Assembly: GCA_025642065.1 (NCBI GenBank) | Contig: JAODUP010000092.1 | Location: 290,001-354,000, forward strand | Source: Paralvinella palmiformis | Taxonomy: Eukaryota; Annelida; Polychaeta; Terebellida; Alvinellidae | Length of the DNA stretch: 64,000 nt | Reading direction: 5' to 3' | Shown here: positions 34,397 through 48,223 of the stretch, piece by piece | Numbering within the stretch: position 1 is the stretch's first letter | Layout of the letters: each line of letters begins with the position of its first letter | Made by a program: the position numbers and the translations under genes | The notes under the pieces: model-generated | The model's database searches: none | What the model was told of the DNA's origin: nothing | Seen by the model: only the letters and a program-made list of their open reading frames with translations

Positions 34397-35744
34397 CACG
34401 CAGAACTATGATTCGACTTATAAAAGCCTGCATGGTGGCATGAATGAAAATAATAAATCACTGAAAAGAAACAGATTTTTACAGCTACGGCTATTGAATG
34501 ATACTGCGTAAATAAAACCCATTCTACCTCACAGGGCGGATCGATGCAGATAATGGAGCAAAATAACACATGCTATTCATATGATACATACTTCCGACGT
34601 TTAGCGGTGTCTGCTGAGAGGCGGCGAGATCGAGCGAGCAAGTCGGACCTTTCTTCAAAGTGTGCATCTCCTAGCTCCTCCAAGTATTTCTTATCCACTC
34701 CATGGAATCTCAGTCTAATGATGTGTTAAGGATCACATGCAGACATTTGCTTAGCTACTGCTAACCATTTCCTAATAACTTATCAATATATATATATATA
34801 TATATCCCAGACAACAGCATTTACATGGCAAATGGATTTACAGCAAATCTGTCCAAATAACCATGTGACTGACCGAAGAGAACATTTCTTTTAATGGACT
34901 GCTAAAAATCAAGTAGTTATTCACAATTATCCAACAAGTTCATATAATAAAATGCATGTTCTCCATTAGAAGACCATGATTTCTTTTAGGCTAGTCTCTT
35001 AAGACAGCTTTTGTTGTACTGATTATGTCACTCATTGCTTAATCTAGACTTTGTTCTGGTCTTTGCTGATAATAACTTAGGAATTAAGTTAGTTGTAAAA
35101 CATAGCCATCAGAAAAAGAAAGTATAAGCAGAATAAATGTAGGAATTGTTAAAGCAGTTCTTCGTTCTCTATAGATATACTGTTCTCTACATAACATAAA
35201 GTGTATTGTTTAACCTACAACACCTATAATGGCATATACATCATGTAAGTATACCAAAAATCACCCAAAAAGATAACTTGTAGTGGATTTCTCAGGTATT
35301 AATAAAAAAATGGTGGAACATGCTTATTAACTCATTTTACATATAAAACATCTATAGGTATTTTAACAACTAGTTTTCATTTTTTTAAAGGAATAAAATA
35401 AGTGTAAATTGTACTAATATATACATGTTTGCTTTATTTGGGAAAATTAAACAAAGATGAATTGACAGTACAGTATAAATCCTGTACTGATATATTAACA
35501 CATTTACCATTACTAGTAAAAATGGTGAAAGTGAATGAATACATAATATAGAGATGTTTCTACAGTTGATCAGAGGATATAATAAAGCCTATGTAAGAGT
35601 ATTTGGTACTAATCATGATATAAAGTGAAAAATATTTGTGTATTTTTATTTAATTATTACAAATTACATTTCACGAATTCTAGCTTGCCATGCCATATAT
35701 TATTATATGATATGTTACTTGCGACTTAGAACTGACAGCAACAT
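24410..35744 (-). CDS. CEP126: Centrosomal protein 126 orthologue
   Basis: CEP126 (KIAA1377) in vertebrates sits at centrosomes, basal bodies and the midbody and supports microtubule organisation and ciliogenesis. The joined exons give about 1140 residues (human about 1117). The best-matching part is the N-terminal basic coiled-coil segment: TAKRRKNLALKRKLEAQ, then ILQKRREQIREATEKYQRG, as in human CEP126. A TPTLEEAL block follows, like the human PPLEEAL. The long central exon is low-complexity (Gln, Ser, Asn rich) with a 15-residue tandem repeat. A GLRDSLEITKIKKE block and an acidic DDSDSEN patch lie further on. All eight junctions between supported exons keep frame and are GT-AG. The first exon (start codon) is uncertain. 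The gene is convergent with CUL5 and in tandem with IBA57. Confidence 0.9.
24787..25195. repeat. Tandem duplication, period 197 bp
   Basis: Two near-identical adjacent units start AATAATAAGCTATAATTACT at 24787 and 24984. Each holds a (TAC/TAA)-rich stretch and a unique part, CCTTAATCAACTTGAGTTGC. Differences are few (for example TACGCCG versus TACGCTG), so the duplication is recent. It lies in the last CEP126 intron. Confidence 0.95.
25318..25370 (-). CDS. CEP126: CEP126 exon (53 bp)
   Basis: The small exon reads NETQMYPVSFAPNPPPY. Acceptor TTTTTCAG, donor GTATGT. It takes one base from the previous exon to complete a Leu codon and ends in phase 0. The proline-rich end leads into the C-terminal exon. 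Confidence 0.8.
25648..25719 (-). CDS. CEP126: CEP126 exon (72 bp)
   Basis: The exon reads PTALSIEEQRLMQSLERLNE, then RLR, an amphipathic helix with coiled-coil character. Acceptor TCTATAG, donor GTAAGT, phase 1 in and out. Confidence 0.85.
25743..25776. repeat. (TA)n microsatellite
   Basis: About 17 TA units in a CEP126 intron, only 23 bp from the neighbouring exon's acceptor side. Confidence 0.95.
26167..26304 (-). CDS. CEP126: CEP126 exon (138 bp)
   Basis: The exon reads SESLAAFLAAENLAKESV, SDSQIEAAMDRAVQEQQ and VINTVNSQPR, alanine-rich helices. Acceptor TTCCAG follows a TA tract, donor GTACAT, phase 1 in and out. Confidence 0.85.
26309..26362. repeat. (TA)n(TG)n microsatellite next to a splice acceptor
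   Basis: The TA tract begins only 4 bp outside the CEP126 exon on its acceptor side, so it replaces the usual polypyrimidine tract. It is followed by TG units. Confidence 0.9.
26532..27362 (-). CDS. CEP126: CEP126 exon (831 bp)
   Basis: 276 whole codons of disordered Ser/Thr/Asn/Arg-rich sequence (MYGKPPPASLQNTCVVKNP, PHPPSHPPTGRAVVC, then DEEINCLWDTVRTCL). The last block is the only helix-like, order-prone part. Acceptor ATTCAG, donor GTAAGT. The opposite strand is open for 128 codons by chance. Confidence 0.85.
27901..27976 (-). CDS. CEP126: CEP126 exon (76 bp)
   Basis: The exon reads RPKSVRFADVVYTDDSDSEN, then SQPEN. KSVRFADV resembles a short RVxF-type phosphatase-docking motif, followed by an acidic casein-kinase-2-like patch. 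The functional reading is an inference. Donor GTAAGT, phase 1 out. Confidence 0.88.
28024..28201 (-). repeat. tRNA-derived SINE, family A
   Basis: The minus strand reads GGTGCCCCTGTGGTCTAG, a box-B-like GAGTTTGAATC, then CTTTGGAGGTC and CACAAAAGTGGCCATAAAAC with an (ATC)-like tail. It matches the 17988 copy. The flanks GGTCATACGGCTAAGTG and GGTCACATGGCTAATGG look like a diverged target duplication. It lies in a CEP126 intron. Confidence 0.85.
28287..30091 (-). CDS. CEP126: CEP126 large central exon (1805 bp)
   Basis: 601 whole codons. It opens LLDRYKTPTLEEALSAVRG, matching the human CEP126 PLEEAL block. It runs through Gln-rich sequence (FEQQLHHHQQLLVEQQKQSL, possibly a coiled coil) and long disordered stretches, then a 15-residue tandem repeat (PVQQKAVPL). 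It closes with RRVRGILKKVSSYGPPLP and TGLRDSLEITKIKKE. Acceptor TTTTCAG, donor GTGAGT. It is an unusually large internal exon, as in the vertebrate gene. The 186-codon plus-strand frame within it is antisense shadow. Confidence 0.92.
28772..28946 (-). repeat. 45-bp tandem repeat inside CEP126 coding sequence
   Basis: Three full units of 15 residues, PVQQKAVPLxVSxxx, occur with a partial PAQQK / PVQQ unit at the end. The period is a multiple of three, so frame is kept and copy number could vary between alleles. Confidence 0.9.
30232..30450. repeat. 33-bp minisatellite, about 6.5 units
   Basis: Repeated unit of the form TTATTTCTAGTGTC-ACATCTGG-ACACTGACC in CEP126 intron 2 (after the coiled-coil exon). 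The period is 11 codons, so both strands stay open for 70 to 80 codons. No splice sites or start context suggest use as protein. Confidence 0.95.
30488..30530. repeat. (TA)n(CA)n microsatellite
   Basis: About 18 TA units flanked by GT units on one side and CA units on the other, next to the minisatellite and the repeat at 30527. Confidence 0.95.
30527..30645 (-). repeat. Dispersed repeat shared with 45.7 kb
   Basis: The minus strand reads TGTGTGACACAGACTACTGG, then TATGTCACGGACTCGAC and ATCCAACATATTATCATG. The plus strand at 45690-45815 carries the same blocks with about a quarter of positions changed. Both can be read as MCDTDYWYVT(D/N)S. Family unknown to me. Confidence 0.75.
31347..31377. 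repeat. (TA)n microsatellite
   Basis: About 15 TA units in a CEP126 intron, followed by a run of imperfect ACATACATAAACCTAT words to about 31535. Confidence 0.9.
31682..31824 (-). CDS. CEP126: CEP126 coiled-coil exon (143 bp)
   Basis: Starts NLALKRKLEAQKEEKRRQE and continues ILQKRREQIREATEKYQRG, the segment most like human CEP126 (QILQQRKQKFEEVTEKFQRA). It is highly charged, a strong predicted coiled coil. Acceptor TTTTAAAG, donor GTAAGA. Confidence 0.93.
33058..33843 (+). mobile_element. Internally deleted pogo/Jerky-like DNA transposon, copy 1
   Basis: 786 bp with terminal inverted repeats CTGTATATACTCGCGTATAA (left) and CTGTATATACTCACGTATAA (right, inverted). It is flanked by TA on both sides as in the Tc1/mariner-pogo superfamily. 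The interior near 33590-33745 encodes a broken C-terminal end of a DDE transposase (TAWD, KSFKKYSISNDLDDMEDD, LWAEQYD). The DNA-binding and most catalytic sequence is missing. It lies in the CEP126 intron between the two N-terminal coiled-coil exons. Confidence 0.88.
34361..34393. repeat. (TA)n microsatellite
   Basis: About 16 TA units in the same CEP126 intron as the pogo-like copy. The rest of 31825-34591 shows no exon. Confidence 0.95.
34592..34714 (-). CDS. CEP126: CEP126 exon (123 bp, N-terminal)
   Basis: Reads LRFHGVDKKYLEELGDAHFE, then ERSDLLARSRRLSADTAKRR, ending in two bases of a Lys codon. It leads straight into the coiled coil, as in human CEP126. Acceptor CATTAG is weak in pyrimidines; donor GTATGT. 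There is no Met inside, so at least one exon lies upstream. Confidence 0.85.
35719..35744 (-). CDS. CEP126: Possible CEP126 start exon
   Basis: ATG TTG CTG TCA GTT CTA AGT CGC AA followed by GTAACA. It ends in phase 2, which is the phase the next exon needs, giving MLLSVLSRKLRFHG. The total then falls at 1140 residues, close to the vertebrate length. The ATG context is poor (C at -3) and no family similarity supports it, so it is a proposal only. Confidence 0.25.
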
Positions 35745-36409
35745 AAGGTATAATCAATTACATACTACATAGATATTTCAATTAAAACTTTTTCACGTAC
35801 AAATATAATTTGCTAAAAGGCTCAATAGCTTTAATTCTACAAACCCTGAGTAAAATGTGACGTCTAGTAAGTTACTAGTCTCAGTGCAAGTCTAAGATCA
35901 TATTAATTATTATAGACTGTTTAATCTTACTGTAAATGTAATAGTAATATTGAGTTATTCTCGTTAAGTGAATAAGTATTAGATTAGATCTAGAGATATC
36001 ATATACTGTAACTATAGGTGTATATGTTCACTTTCAAGGTGATTTTGATGCTACAGCGCTAATAAAGGATACGCATATGATCCAGGGTTCATCTTGGTCC
36101 AGCTTTCTACACGTAATTATAAATAGACGCGATTAGGCATTCTTATATGAATTTTTTCTTGGTAACGGATTCTTCCACCTGTCACAACTCACATGCCATT
36201 AGCCTGATTAGGTCGGAGAAGTACTCTTCTGTTCCTAATCAGATCACCTACGCGATCATTAATCCTCAGTTATTATCAATTAGTTTGATGACTTTAATAT
36301 TGTGTCTCGCTAAAAACGCCGGATTCGTATTCGTTTAGAATATGCCAATTTTAATCAGCGACATTCGGTTGGTAAACAAACAGGCTCCATATTGTTTTTC
36401 GTGACAACC

Positions 36410-36449
36410 ACCGGATGTTTATTCTACCGGAAGTTGTATCACAGGAAGT
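36410..36449 (-). promoter_or_regulatory. ETS-type motif cluster at probable CEP126 promoter
   Basis: ACCGGATGT (36410-36418), ACCGGAAGT (36426-36434, a full ETS/GABP consensus) and AGGAAGT (36443-36449) lie within 40 bp in one orientation. They are about 0.7 kb upstream of the proposed start exon. Such clusters are typical of TATA-less housekeeping promoters. The local sequence is also CpG-richer than its surroundings. Confidence 0.45.
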
Positions 36450-36929
36450 TCAGCGTGTTGTCGTCTGCTCAGTCTGCCCAAAGGCAAATATATATATAAT
36501 ATATATATTAATATATATTATTACACTCTTTGGTCTGCTACGCGTATATTCGATGTTGTACGCTTCCAAACCAATTTGAAATTATTATTCCGACAGGTCT
36601 ACTCGGAGATGTCATAATTAGAACGATATACTCATAATACTGCTATAGCCATTATAGGTAGTGTATAGCCTATAGGGGGTAATAGGGGGCTGTAATTAAC
36701 ATTATTTTAGACTGCTGAGTAAATAGATGTCCATATAACTGCAGATAAAGCTAGTGGCAATCCGTATTTAATAGGTTATAGGCCTAATAGTAATTCACTT
36801 TGTTGATTGATTTTCTTTCGTTTCATGATCTATTATCTATGATCACAAAACAGGGATAACACACGGAAGCGTGAGCACTTATTTTAAGTGTGGTCCCATT
36901 TATTTATTTGTTGTTCATATCTCCTCCCT

Positions 36930-37229
36930 CATCACTCACAGGCCTGACAGGGGGAGCAGTACGGAAAGATGAAGCCGAAATACCCTGGGGATGGTCTGTG
37001 CCAGAGTGTATTATGTCATCACTGACATCAGGGGCTCTTAAACCACCCCCATTTTACATCAATTCAGTGCAGACGGCGGCCCATTTAACGTGGTCAGCCA
37101 TTCACGATTTTAGGATCCCAGAAATTAATACCTGAAAAAGTTTCGACCTCTTGCTTGCATCGAACCAGTGACCCTTGGCACAAAGTCACTTTGTGTAAGG
37201 TGCTTAACCGTTCGACCACTGGAGCTCAT
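36930..37229 (-). repeat. tRNA-derived SINE, family B
   Basis: The minus strand starts GAGCTCCAGTGGTCGAACGG, with TTAAGCACC, GCCAAGGGTCACTGG, box-B-like GGTTCGATGC and AGAGGTCGAAAC. The body then carries TTCTGGGATCCTAAAATCG. It is the longest of the three family-B copies. Confidence 0.75.
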
Positions 37230-38089
37230 TGGACATAATTAAGGACAACTTGTCAGCAATATATGAATGAATTACTGATCTGCAACAAACTGGAAATGAC
37301 CTTATGGTTTAGAGGGCGACGATTATTAACGCATGACAAAGAATATCTAGAAGGTCACTAAAAAGCTGTGCCTTTGTTTTTATACAGTCACGAACCAGCA
37401 ATAAAGAGATAACATCCAGCCAGAAGCATTGCAACTTTCAAAGTTAATTGTTGTTGTATGAATAGCGATTAAATCCCCATTCTGTCTCACCACTAACAAG
37501 TAACCAAAGTTCATTTAGGGGTGTTTAATAGGAGTGTTCCATTTCGTTACATTTAATTTGCAGAAATAAATCTGAAACTGGAAACATACGCTTGAATCTG
37601 GTATATGAATGTGTTAAACGTCATGCATTTTTATCAGACATGCATCCTGGGATACAAATTTTACAGTTTAACCTTTTTATTTAATTAGCTTTTCATTTTA
37701 TTGTATTATAATAAAAAATGACTCCATTTATTCAAAACTCTGATGGCTTAATTGATTTGAGATATTAAATTATTAGATGGCATGATACCTAGTAATGCTA
37801 ATTATAAGTGGATAGCCTAAATAAATATGCCTTAAATCATGCTATCTCCTCATTATTAACCAAGATCTAATCACACGTCATTGGCTAGAGATCATCACGT
37901 CATTCCCGTCAGCTGAATATCATCATATGATAAATCTGATTTACTTACACAAAAATAGGCAACATCCCTGAACTATTATCATATAATAAGAGCCGAAATG
38001 GCAGTTTTTTTACGTGGCTGGCAACCTCAAATGAGGGAGATGCATGGTCTGTAATTTATATTTAAAATATATATTTTAAATTTAAAATA

Positions 38090-38235
38090 TATGGCATGTT
38101 CGGTGGATAAAACCTTGCCAGTTGCTTGGCTGGATGAAAAACTCCTACTATAGTGCCATGCCCAAGGCGCGAACCTGCGACATCCCATAGCCATAGGTAA
38201 ATAGTCTGATGCTGTACCCATGTGGCCAAAGTAAA
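38090..38235 (-). repeat. tRNA-derived SINE-like repeat
   Basis: The minus strand shows GGCCACATGGGTACAGCATC, a box-B-like GCAGGTTCGCGCC and a GTTTTATCCACC end. Single copy in this window, so family membership is inferred from the tRNA-like blocks only. Confidence 0.5.
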
Positions 38236-39310
38236 TACACATATGTATACAAACATGGTTTGGGCAGTACATACACATATGACATATGTTTACAAACATG
38301 GTTTGGGCAATATATGCTCCAGCATATGGCACCCTTAGTAGTACACAGCATTCTAAGGTACTGTAAGATAAGATACAGTTGGGAGTGTTTAAACTTAGTG
38401 AAGATGTTACGGCAAGGTTATTTTCACAGGAAAAAAATATTAAACATGCACATCTTAAGGGATGACTTACTTTGAGAGTGGGCTATATTCCAGTGTCATC
38501 TGATTTCAGCTGATGTGAAAAAAATTCTTTGAATAATAATATCCATCATATAATTGCTCATGTTCTGTTTTTCAGTGGTAATACTCTTAAATGTAATCCA
38601 TTTTACATATACCTGTCATATAAAGCTGTATAATAAATACCAACCTTCTTGCCAGGATACACTAATTTAATTTATAACAAATGATATGTGAGAACAGTTA
38701 ACAAAAAAACAACACAATAATCAGTTGAAATAAATATATTTAATCAAACAAGTGCAGCAATAACGGGTTCAGGTTAACAACTATATTACACATGTAATAA
38801 TTATTAGGTTTGATTTTATACATGGAAAATTACATTTTTGGTAATTTATTACACCTGAACATGGTTGATTGTATAATATTAATCCATGAAGGTAATTGTG
38901 TCATATTCTGTTGTAATTACCATGTTTCTCATATCATATTATCCAAAAAAAGAACACAAAAACACATCAGTTAATAAATAAACCTAGGCTAATCACAGTA
39001 AAATTGTGCATAGATCAGCATTATTACTTACTCTGGGCAATCACTGCAGAATTCCAATTTTCATATAAATTATATGGTACTGGGCTAATTGTTTTAAGCA
39101 ATGCAAAACACCACAAAAAATCCTGTTAGTTGATATACTTGTTGTATAACGAGCAATGTTGTTACAGTTAAAAGTGAACAAGCAAAAAATAATTGAGTTA
39201 TTTGCCGAGGTTGATGTCAGTGTGACAAGATCTGATTTGATATGCTGATGAAGAAGATGATGATGATGAGCAGTATACATCTTGCACCACATCCACCGAT
39301 CCAGTTAACA

Positions 39311-43360
<4,050 letters not shown>

Positions 43361-43805
43361 TTTGCTTTCACTTAGTAATATAACACTGAAAAGAATAGGC
43401 ATTAATTAAATACAATGTATCAATGACCATAAACAAAATGTAAACCATAATTAAATCAACACGTAACCAGCTAGAATTACAACGAGTCGGTATAGTTCAA
43501 GCTTTCCACACACACACACACACACTTACTAAATTTAGAAATGCTTTATACATTTTCACATGTAAACATCACCCTTCCATCTATCAGGCTGGTGTTTTAT
43601 ATCCATCTTATTAGACAGATTAACCATAATATTCATGACAATATATTTCCTTATTATCTGTCAATGTAAATAACTCCATATTTACTTTGGATAAATGGTG
43701 AAAATACTATTACATAACAAATCTTATAAATCTATATGTGTCCTTAGTTTGTTTAATTATTACAATGTAAAACTTCCAATTCACACAAGCTAACACCTGA
43801 TAGAG

Positions 43806-43923
43806 AAAATATTCTACAACAATTATTTTATACACTAATGTATAATCTTGCTTATCTGTGTCATTTGACACAAAATATTCTACAACTATTTTGTACACTG
43901 TATAATCTTGCTTATCTGTGTCA
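43806..43923. repeat. Tandem duplication, period 66 bp
   Basis: The unit beginning AAAATATTCTACAAC and ending TATAATCTTGCTTATCTGTG is present twice, at 43806 and 43872, with a few indels. Confidence 0.9.
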
Positions 43924-44409
43924 AGACTGTGGTCAATAAATATAATACTCACAGCTGCAGACTCTTATCTAGTGTCCAATAAATACCACTAATAATATTA
44001 AATGATACATGTACCAGATGTCAAGGTTACTGTTTCTATGAAATGCGCAAGATATAAGATGAAAACTTTGAGCATGTGTGCTTCCCCATTTTTACAGGTT
44101 ATGTAATTACTTCATATTATAAACAATTAATAATATATATCTAACTCTAAAGAAATTAACAGAGTTTACCTAAATATAGTTCTGAAAAAAGGGACTTTTA
44201 GTAAGTTTCTGTTCAACAAGATTATTTGTATGTAGCATTTTTATATAATAATAATAATGTACATTTAATAAAGTACCCTTACTAGCAGGAGTCATTCAAA
44301 GGTGCTGTAAAAATAATATGCAATATAATAACACCCCAAATAATATGTCTGTAAAAACCCTGTAGTGATTTAAAAGATAATAATTATTTATCTGTGAAAG
44401 CGACCTTAA

Positions 44410-44825
44410 ACAGGTTTGTTTTTAGAAGAGATTAAAATTTTCAAGAGATGAAGCGTTTCTAATATTTGCCGGCAACCTATTCCATAAAGTGGAGGCTGCA
44501 ACACTAAATGCACAATCACCATATGACTTGAGACACTGGCACCTGCAATAGTATCTTACCTGACTGGATGACCTGAGTTTTTGGGATGACTTTCTAATGG
44601 ACACCAGTTCGGCACAGGTATTCTGGCGCCATATCATTAATAGATTTATAAGTTATTAACAGAATCTTGAAATGGATACGCAGTCTAACAGGTAGCCAAT
44701 GTAGTTTTTGAAGAATTGGGGTGATATGATCATATTTTCTAGTATTTGTTACAATGCGAGCTGCACTATTCTGAATTCGCTGAAGGCGATTAATGTTATA
44801 ATCAGATATGCCATATAACAGGGAT
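44410..44825 (-). mobile_element. L2/CR1-type non-LTR retrotransposon remnant (ORF2 C-terminus)
   Basis: The minus strand reads, with frameshifts, YNINRLQRIQNSAARIVTNT, then YDHITPILQKLHWLPVRLRI, LLITYKSINDMAPEYL, YGDCAFSVAASTLWNRLP and ANIRNASSLENF. This is the well-known reverse-transcriptase C-terminal tail of L2/CR1/Jockey-clade elements. It is 5'-truncated, as these elements usually are, and carries stops. An active relative could have supplied the machinery that moved the SINEs. Confidence 0.9.
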
Positions 44826-45689
44826 ATTTAATTATGAAACTCTGAATTTAACTGGCGTTAAAAAGTTTCTGTTGAGAAATGTTTGTGAAGAATAATGAAA
44901 ACCTTATAAAATTGTACATCCAAGATCAATTAAAAATTTCTGTTCTAGACAGGAATATATTTAAATGGTGTTTTGGTGTTCCATATATGACAATTATATT
45001 TTCTCAGTTACTATGATACATTACATCAAAGATAGGTACTGCAATTTGTATCAGTGCAAATACATTTATACACATAGCTGGTTCTTATTATTAAGCCCAA
45101 ACCAGCTGATACTGTTAGGTATGATTATTCAACCCATGATTTATTTGTTTCATATTGTTAAACATTGTCTTATTGTGTGTATGCTCATCCTTCTTTCTCC
45201 ATGATTTTTTCCATGATTTCTCATATTCTAAAACTTGCAAACACGGATATTACATATAGTCCACAGCTGTTATATTCAATCGTCAAAGTGTATGTAATTG
45301 AATTTTATTCAATTCGTTGTACGAATGTAATGATCACAAACAAATGTCTTATACTATAAAATCTGAAAACACAAACATTGCATATAATACATTCTCTATT
45401 TCTGACATGTTGTCTATAGGTGTACATTGTCGATATTCCTATTATTAAGTCTACATTGTATACTTTTAATATATTTGTTTGTGTTATCTATATTGTTTAC
45501 ATATTTTATATTTCTTAACTGGGCGTTAAGTATAAATATACTTGAATAAAATATTGAGTCATTTAAGAACAGAAAAAAACCACTATAGTGTCTGTAATTA
45601 ACAAACATCAAAATACTCAATGGCTTCAATGCCATTACATGTCTTGCCTACGGTTATTGAATTTTTGTTTAAATACGGATGTATATCTG

Positions 45690-45815
45690 TATGATTTAAA
45701 AATGTGTGACACAGACTACTGGTATGTTACCAACTCGATAATCATATTCTCGTTTATCCCACATATTATCATGCAACAAACCTTGTCGGATCAACAAATT
45801 CTGACTGTACATAAA
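45690..45815 (+). repeat. Dispersed repeat shared with 30.5 kb
   Basis: Contains TGTGTGACACAGACTACTGG, TATGTTACCAACTCGA and CACATATTATCATG, matching the minus strand at 30527-30645. It reads MCDTDYWYVTNS in one frame. It could be part of a larger SINE or transposon; no ends were identified. Confidence 0.75.
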
Positions 45816-46568
45816 ACAGAATCACTTTAAAGGAAGCCAAGACTTAATGGCCTGGGGCCATTTTATCCTACTAGCCTATAGAAGCCACTGGTTCCAGGTG
45901 AAAGAAGTTTTTGTCATTGGGGATGGTCTGGTCAACTTGAAGGTACACCAAACAGAAGCACTGTAAACAAAGCCAGATCTATTTGCACTAGGTGACCCAT
46001 TTATTTGATAGTGTCTTTCACATACATGCATTTTTATTAACACACTATTCAAAATATGGAGTAAATTGAAAAAGTGGACACTTGCTCACCAGTGAATTTT
46101 TAATGTCACATTTTAAAACTATGATATATCACCTGGGTTATGCAGTCACATCTTAACAATATTACAATACATGTATGTGTCAACATTGGATAGAGGATTA
46201 TTCTGAGACTAGTAGATTATCTGCCGTATATACAAGTAGTAATTACCCACACGCCAGATATAGTTAAGTAGTTAACGGTGTTAATAACGTCTGTGTAAAA
46301 AACCTCCCAACCCTGACATATTACATATCATTATTTTTTATTTATGTATACCAAAGAAAACTTGTACAAAAAGCAGAAATACTTATTATGTTGCTAACAT
46401 CTTATCTAAAGATAGGCCTATATTTGCAACATCCATAAAGAGAACATAATATTAACAGAGCATATACAAACTCAAAAATATAACGATATACATGTAGATC
46501 TAGATGTAAATTTTGAATGTTGGCTAAGTAAATGTCCCCCCTGCAAATATTGGCTAAATGTCCGGATA

Positions 46569-46569
<1 letters not shown>

Positions 46570-46602
<33 letters not shown>
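46570..46602. repeat. (TA)n microsatellite
   Basis: About 16 TA units in the IBA57-ABCB7 interval. Confidence 0.95.
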
Positions 46603-46603
<1 letters not shown>

Positions 46604-47559
46604 TTATTTGGGCAAATTTGAAGTTTAAAATTGTAGTAAGTTTTTTATTCTAGACTTCTTAATCAAAAGTTAATGACTGAAGTATTTTAATGCTTGTTTC
46701 AATCGGAAAGGCCTTGGGCCTTGGCCTGGAAAGATATTCGGCCCGGGTGGGCAGGAGACAAAATCTTCACTGGAGAACCGGCAGCCGGGTGAGTAATGAC
46801 TTCCATAATTATATATATTATAGATCAAATATTAATAGATCTAATAATAATTAGATTCTAGACTTATTATTCACAATAATTGAATAAATAATGAATAATT
46901 TAAACTGTTCATCATCATCATGATTAGTAAAATATAACAACAATATGTCATACCAAAAATGACCAATAAACTACGAAAGACAACCTTATTTCTTCAAATT
47001 AAATAAACAAACCTTGACAAATCAAATGATAAATAAACAGAATTTCACCCACCAAAAACGGGACCGTTGACCGTAGCGAAAATACAGAACTTCACCTTCG
47101 CGTATACATCTGGTTTAACTAAATACCTCCTGAAATTGTGCTGAAACTATTATGAAACAATACTCAAATTTTTTTCTTGATATATATATATATAAAGTTA
47201 AATTTGAATATTAGCATCCTCAGAAGGGTGTCTCTTTGACTTTGGTGAATGCCAATTTCCATTACTTTTCTTTAATTTATAGATCCAATTTGTTTATAAT
47301 TTGTTATATGTATTACATATTTCACTGTATCATAATTCATATGTATATTGAATTTTATATTCTGAAATAAATTGATTGAAATTGTTATATTTTGTTATAG
47401 ACATAGATATACGTACTTGTTTTTGTAATCTACGTCAATATATAAGAATTCTAATACTCACTAAGATGCATACATTCAAGAAAATTTGTGTATTTGATAT
47501 ATATATATATATTTGAATTTCTTGATAATACATTTATTTAGCATGAAAACTGTTAGTGA

Positions 47560-47560
47560 T

Positions 47561-47595
<35 letters not shown>

Positions 47596-47596
47596 A
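47560..47596. repeat. (TA)n(TG)n microsatellite
   Basis: About 10 TA units followed by 8 TG units. A second short TA run lies at 47499-47511. Confidence 0.9.
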
Positions 47597-47749
47597 AGTT
47601 ATTTAACTTTAATTTATTATTAGTGCATGGCTATAATTGTTACAAAATATTATATCTGATAGAGGGCTGCTAGAATCATACATAAACACACATCTGAACA
47701 TCAAAATATGTTAATTACTGATTTTAACCAGATTCAGTAATGTAAATGT

Positions 47750-47925
47750 TGTTGTTTCACATCCACTTTTATGCATATATGATAGGCTGAATGGGCTAAA
47801 GATCGAAGCTCCAAAGGTAATTAGACAAAATTTAAGATGAAACACCCTTTAGTTCAAATGCTATAGATATGCAAAAGTCTGTATACAACTTTGCTACTAA
47901 TTAGGCCATGGGGGTGCCCTCATTA
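47750..47925 (-). repeat. tRNA-derived SINE, family A (older copy)
   Basis: The minus strand reads GAGGGCACCCCCATGGCCTA, then CTTTGGAGCTTCG and ATAAAAGTGGATGTG, with box B largely lost. Much more diverged than the 17988 copy. Confidence 0.75.
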
Positions 47926-48015
47926 ATATATAGCACATCAGTCATTATCACAATGGTAATTAATATTTTCAACTCTCTTGGAAAAAGAGTTACAAGTAAG
48001 AAGGAATGTTTGAAT

Positions 48016-48187
48016 TTTACGGACACGTTTGTACACACAGTAGGCTTAAGGGGCTGAGATATCTCCAATGTTAATGAGGTGAAGAGTAAGATGAATTGCC
48101 CTTCTGTAATGCCCATGCCGAGATTTTAAATCAAGTGGTAGAAATCTGCTGTGAACCACACTACCAGTTAGACCATGGCACCTCAAT
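48016..48187 (-). repeat. tRNA-derived SINE, family A (older copy)
   Basis: The minus strand reads GAGGTGCCATGGTCTAACTG, GGTAGTGTGG, then CATTGGAGATATC and ACAAACGTGTCCGTAAAAT. It lies 90 bp from the previous copy in the same orientation, as a head-to-tail pair. Confidence 0.75.
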
Positions 48188-48196
48188 ATAAATGGG

Positions 48197-48223
48197 AAAT
48201 ATATATATATATATATATATATA
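48197..48223. repeat. (TA)n microsatellite
   Basis: About 13 TA units right next to the SINE pair. Confidence 0.95.

Larger units (their letters stand above)
36460..39310. other. Intergenic region, CEP126 to IBA57
   Basis: No coding similarity was found. It holds a TA-rich patch (36485-36520), a family-B SINE (36930-37229), a tRNA-like repeat (38090-38235) and a short duplication of CAAACATGGTTTGGGCA (about 38250 and 38295). The last few hundred bases should be IBA57 3' UTR. Confidence 0.6.

Noticed and set aside
43361..43402. Upstream in-frame Met for IBA57 (43402)
   Set aside because: It lies before a strong acceptor TTCTTTTCAG; the downstream Met gives a clean mitochondrial presequence with a good start context.
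46705..46800. GC-rich patch as a CpG-island promoter
   Set aside because: Short and isolated, with no ETS, SP1-like cluster or adjacent first exon; more likely a repeat fragment.
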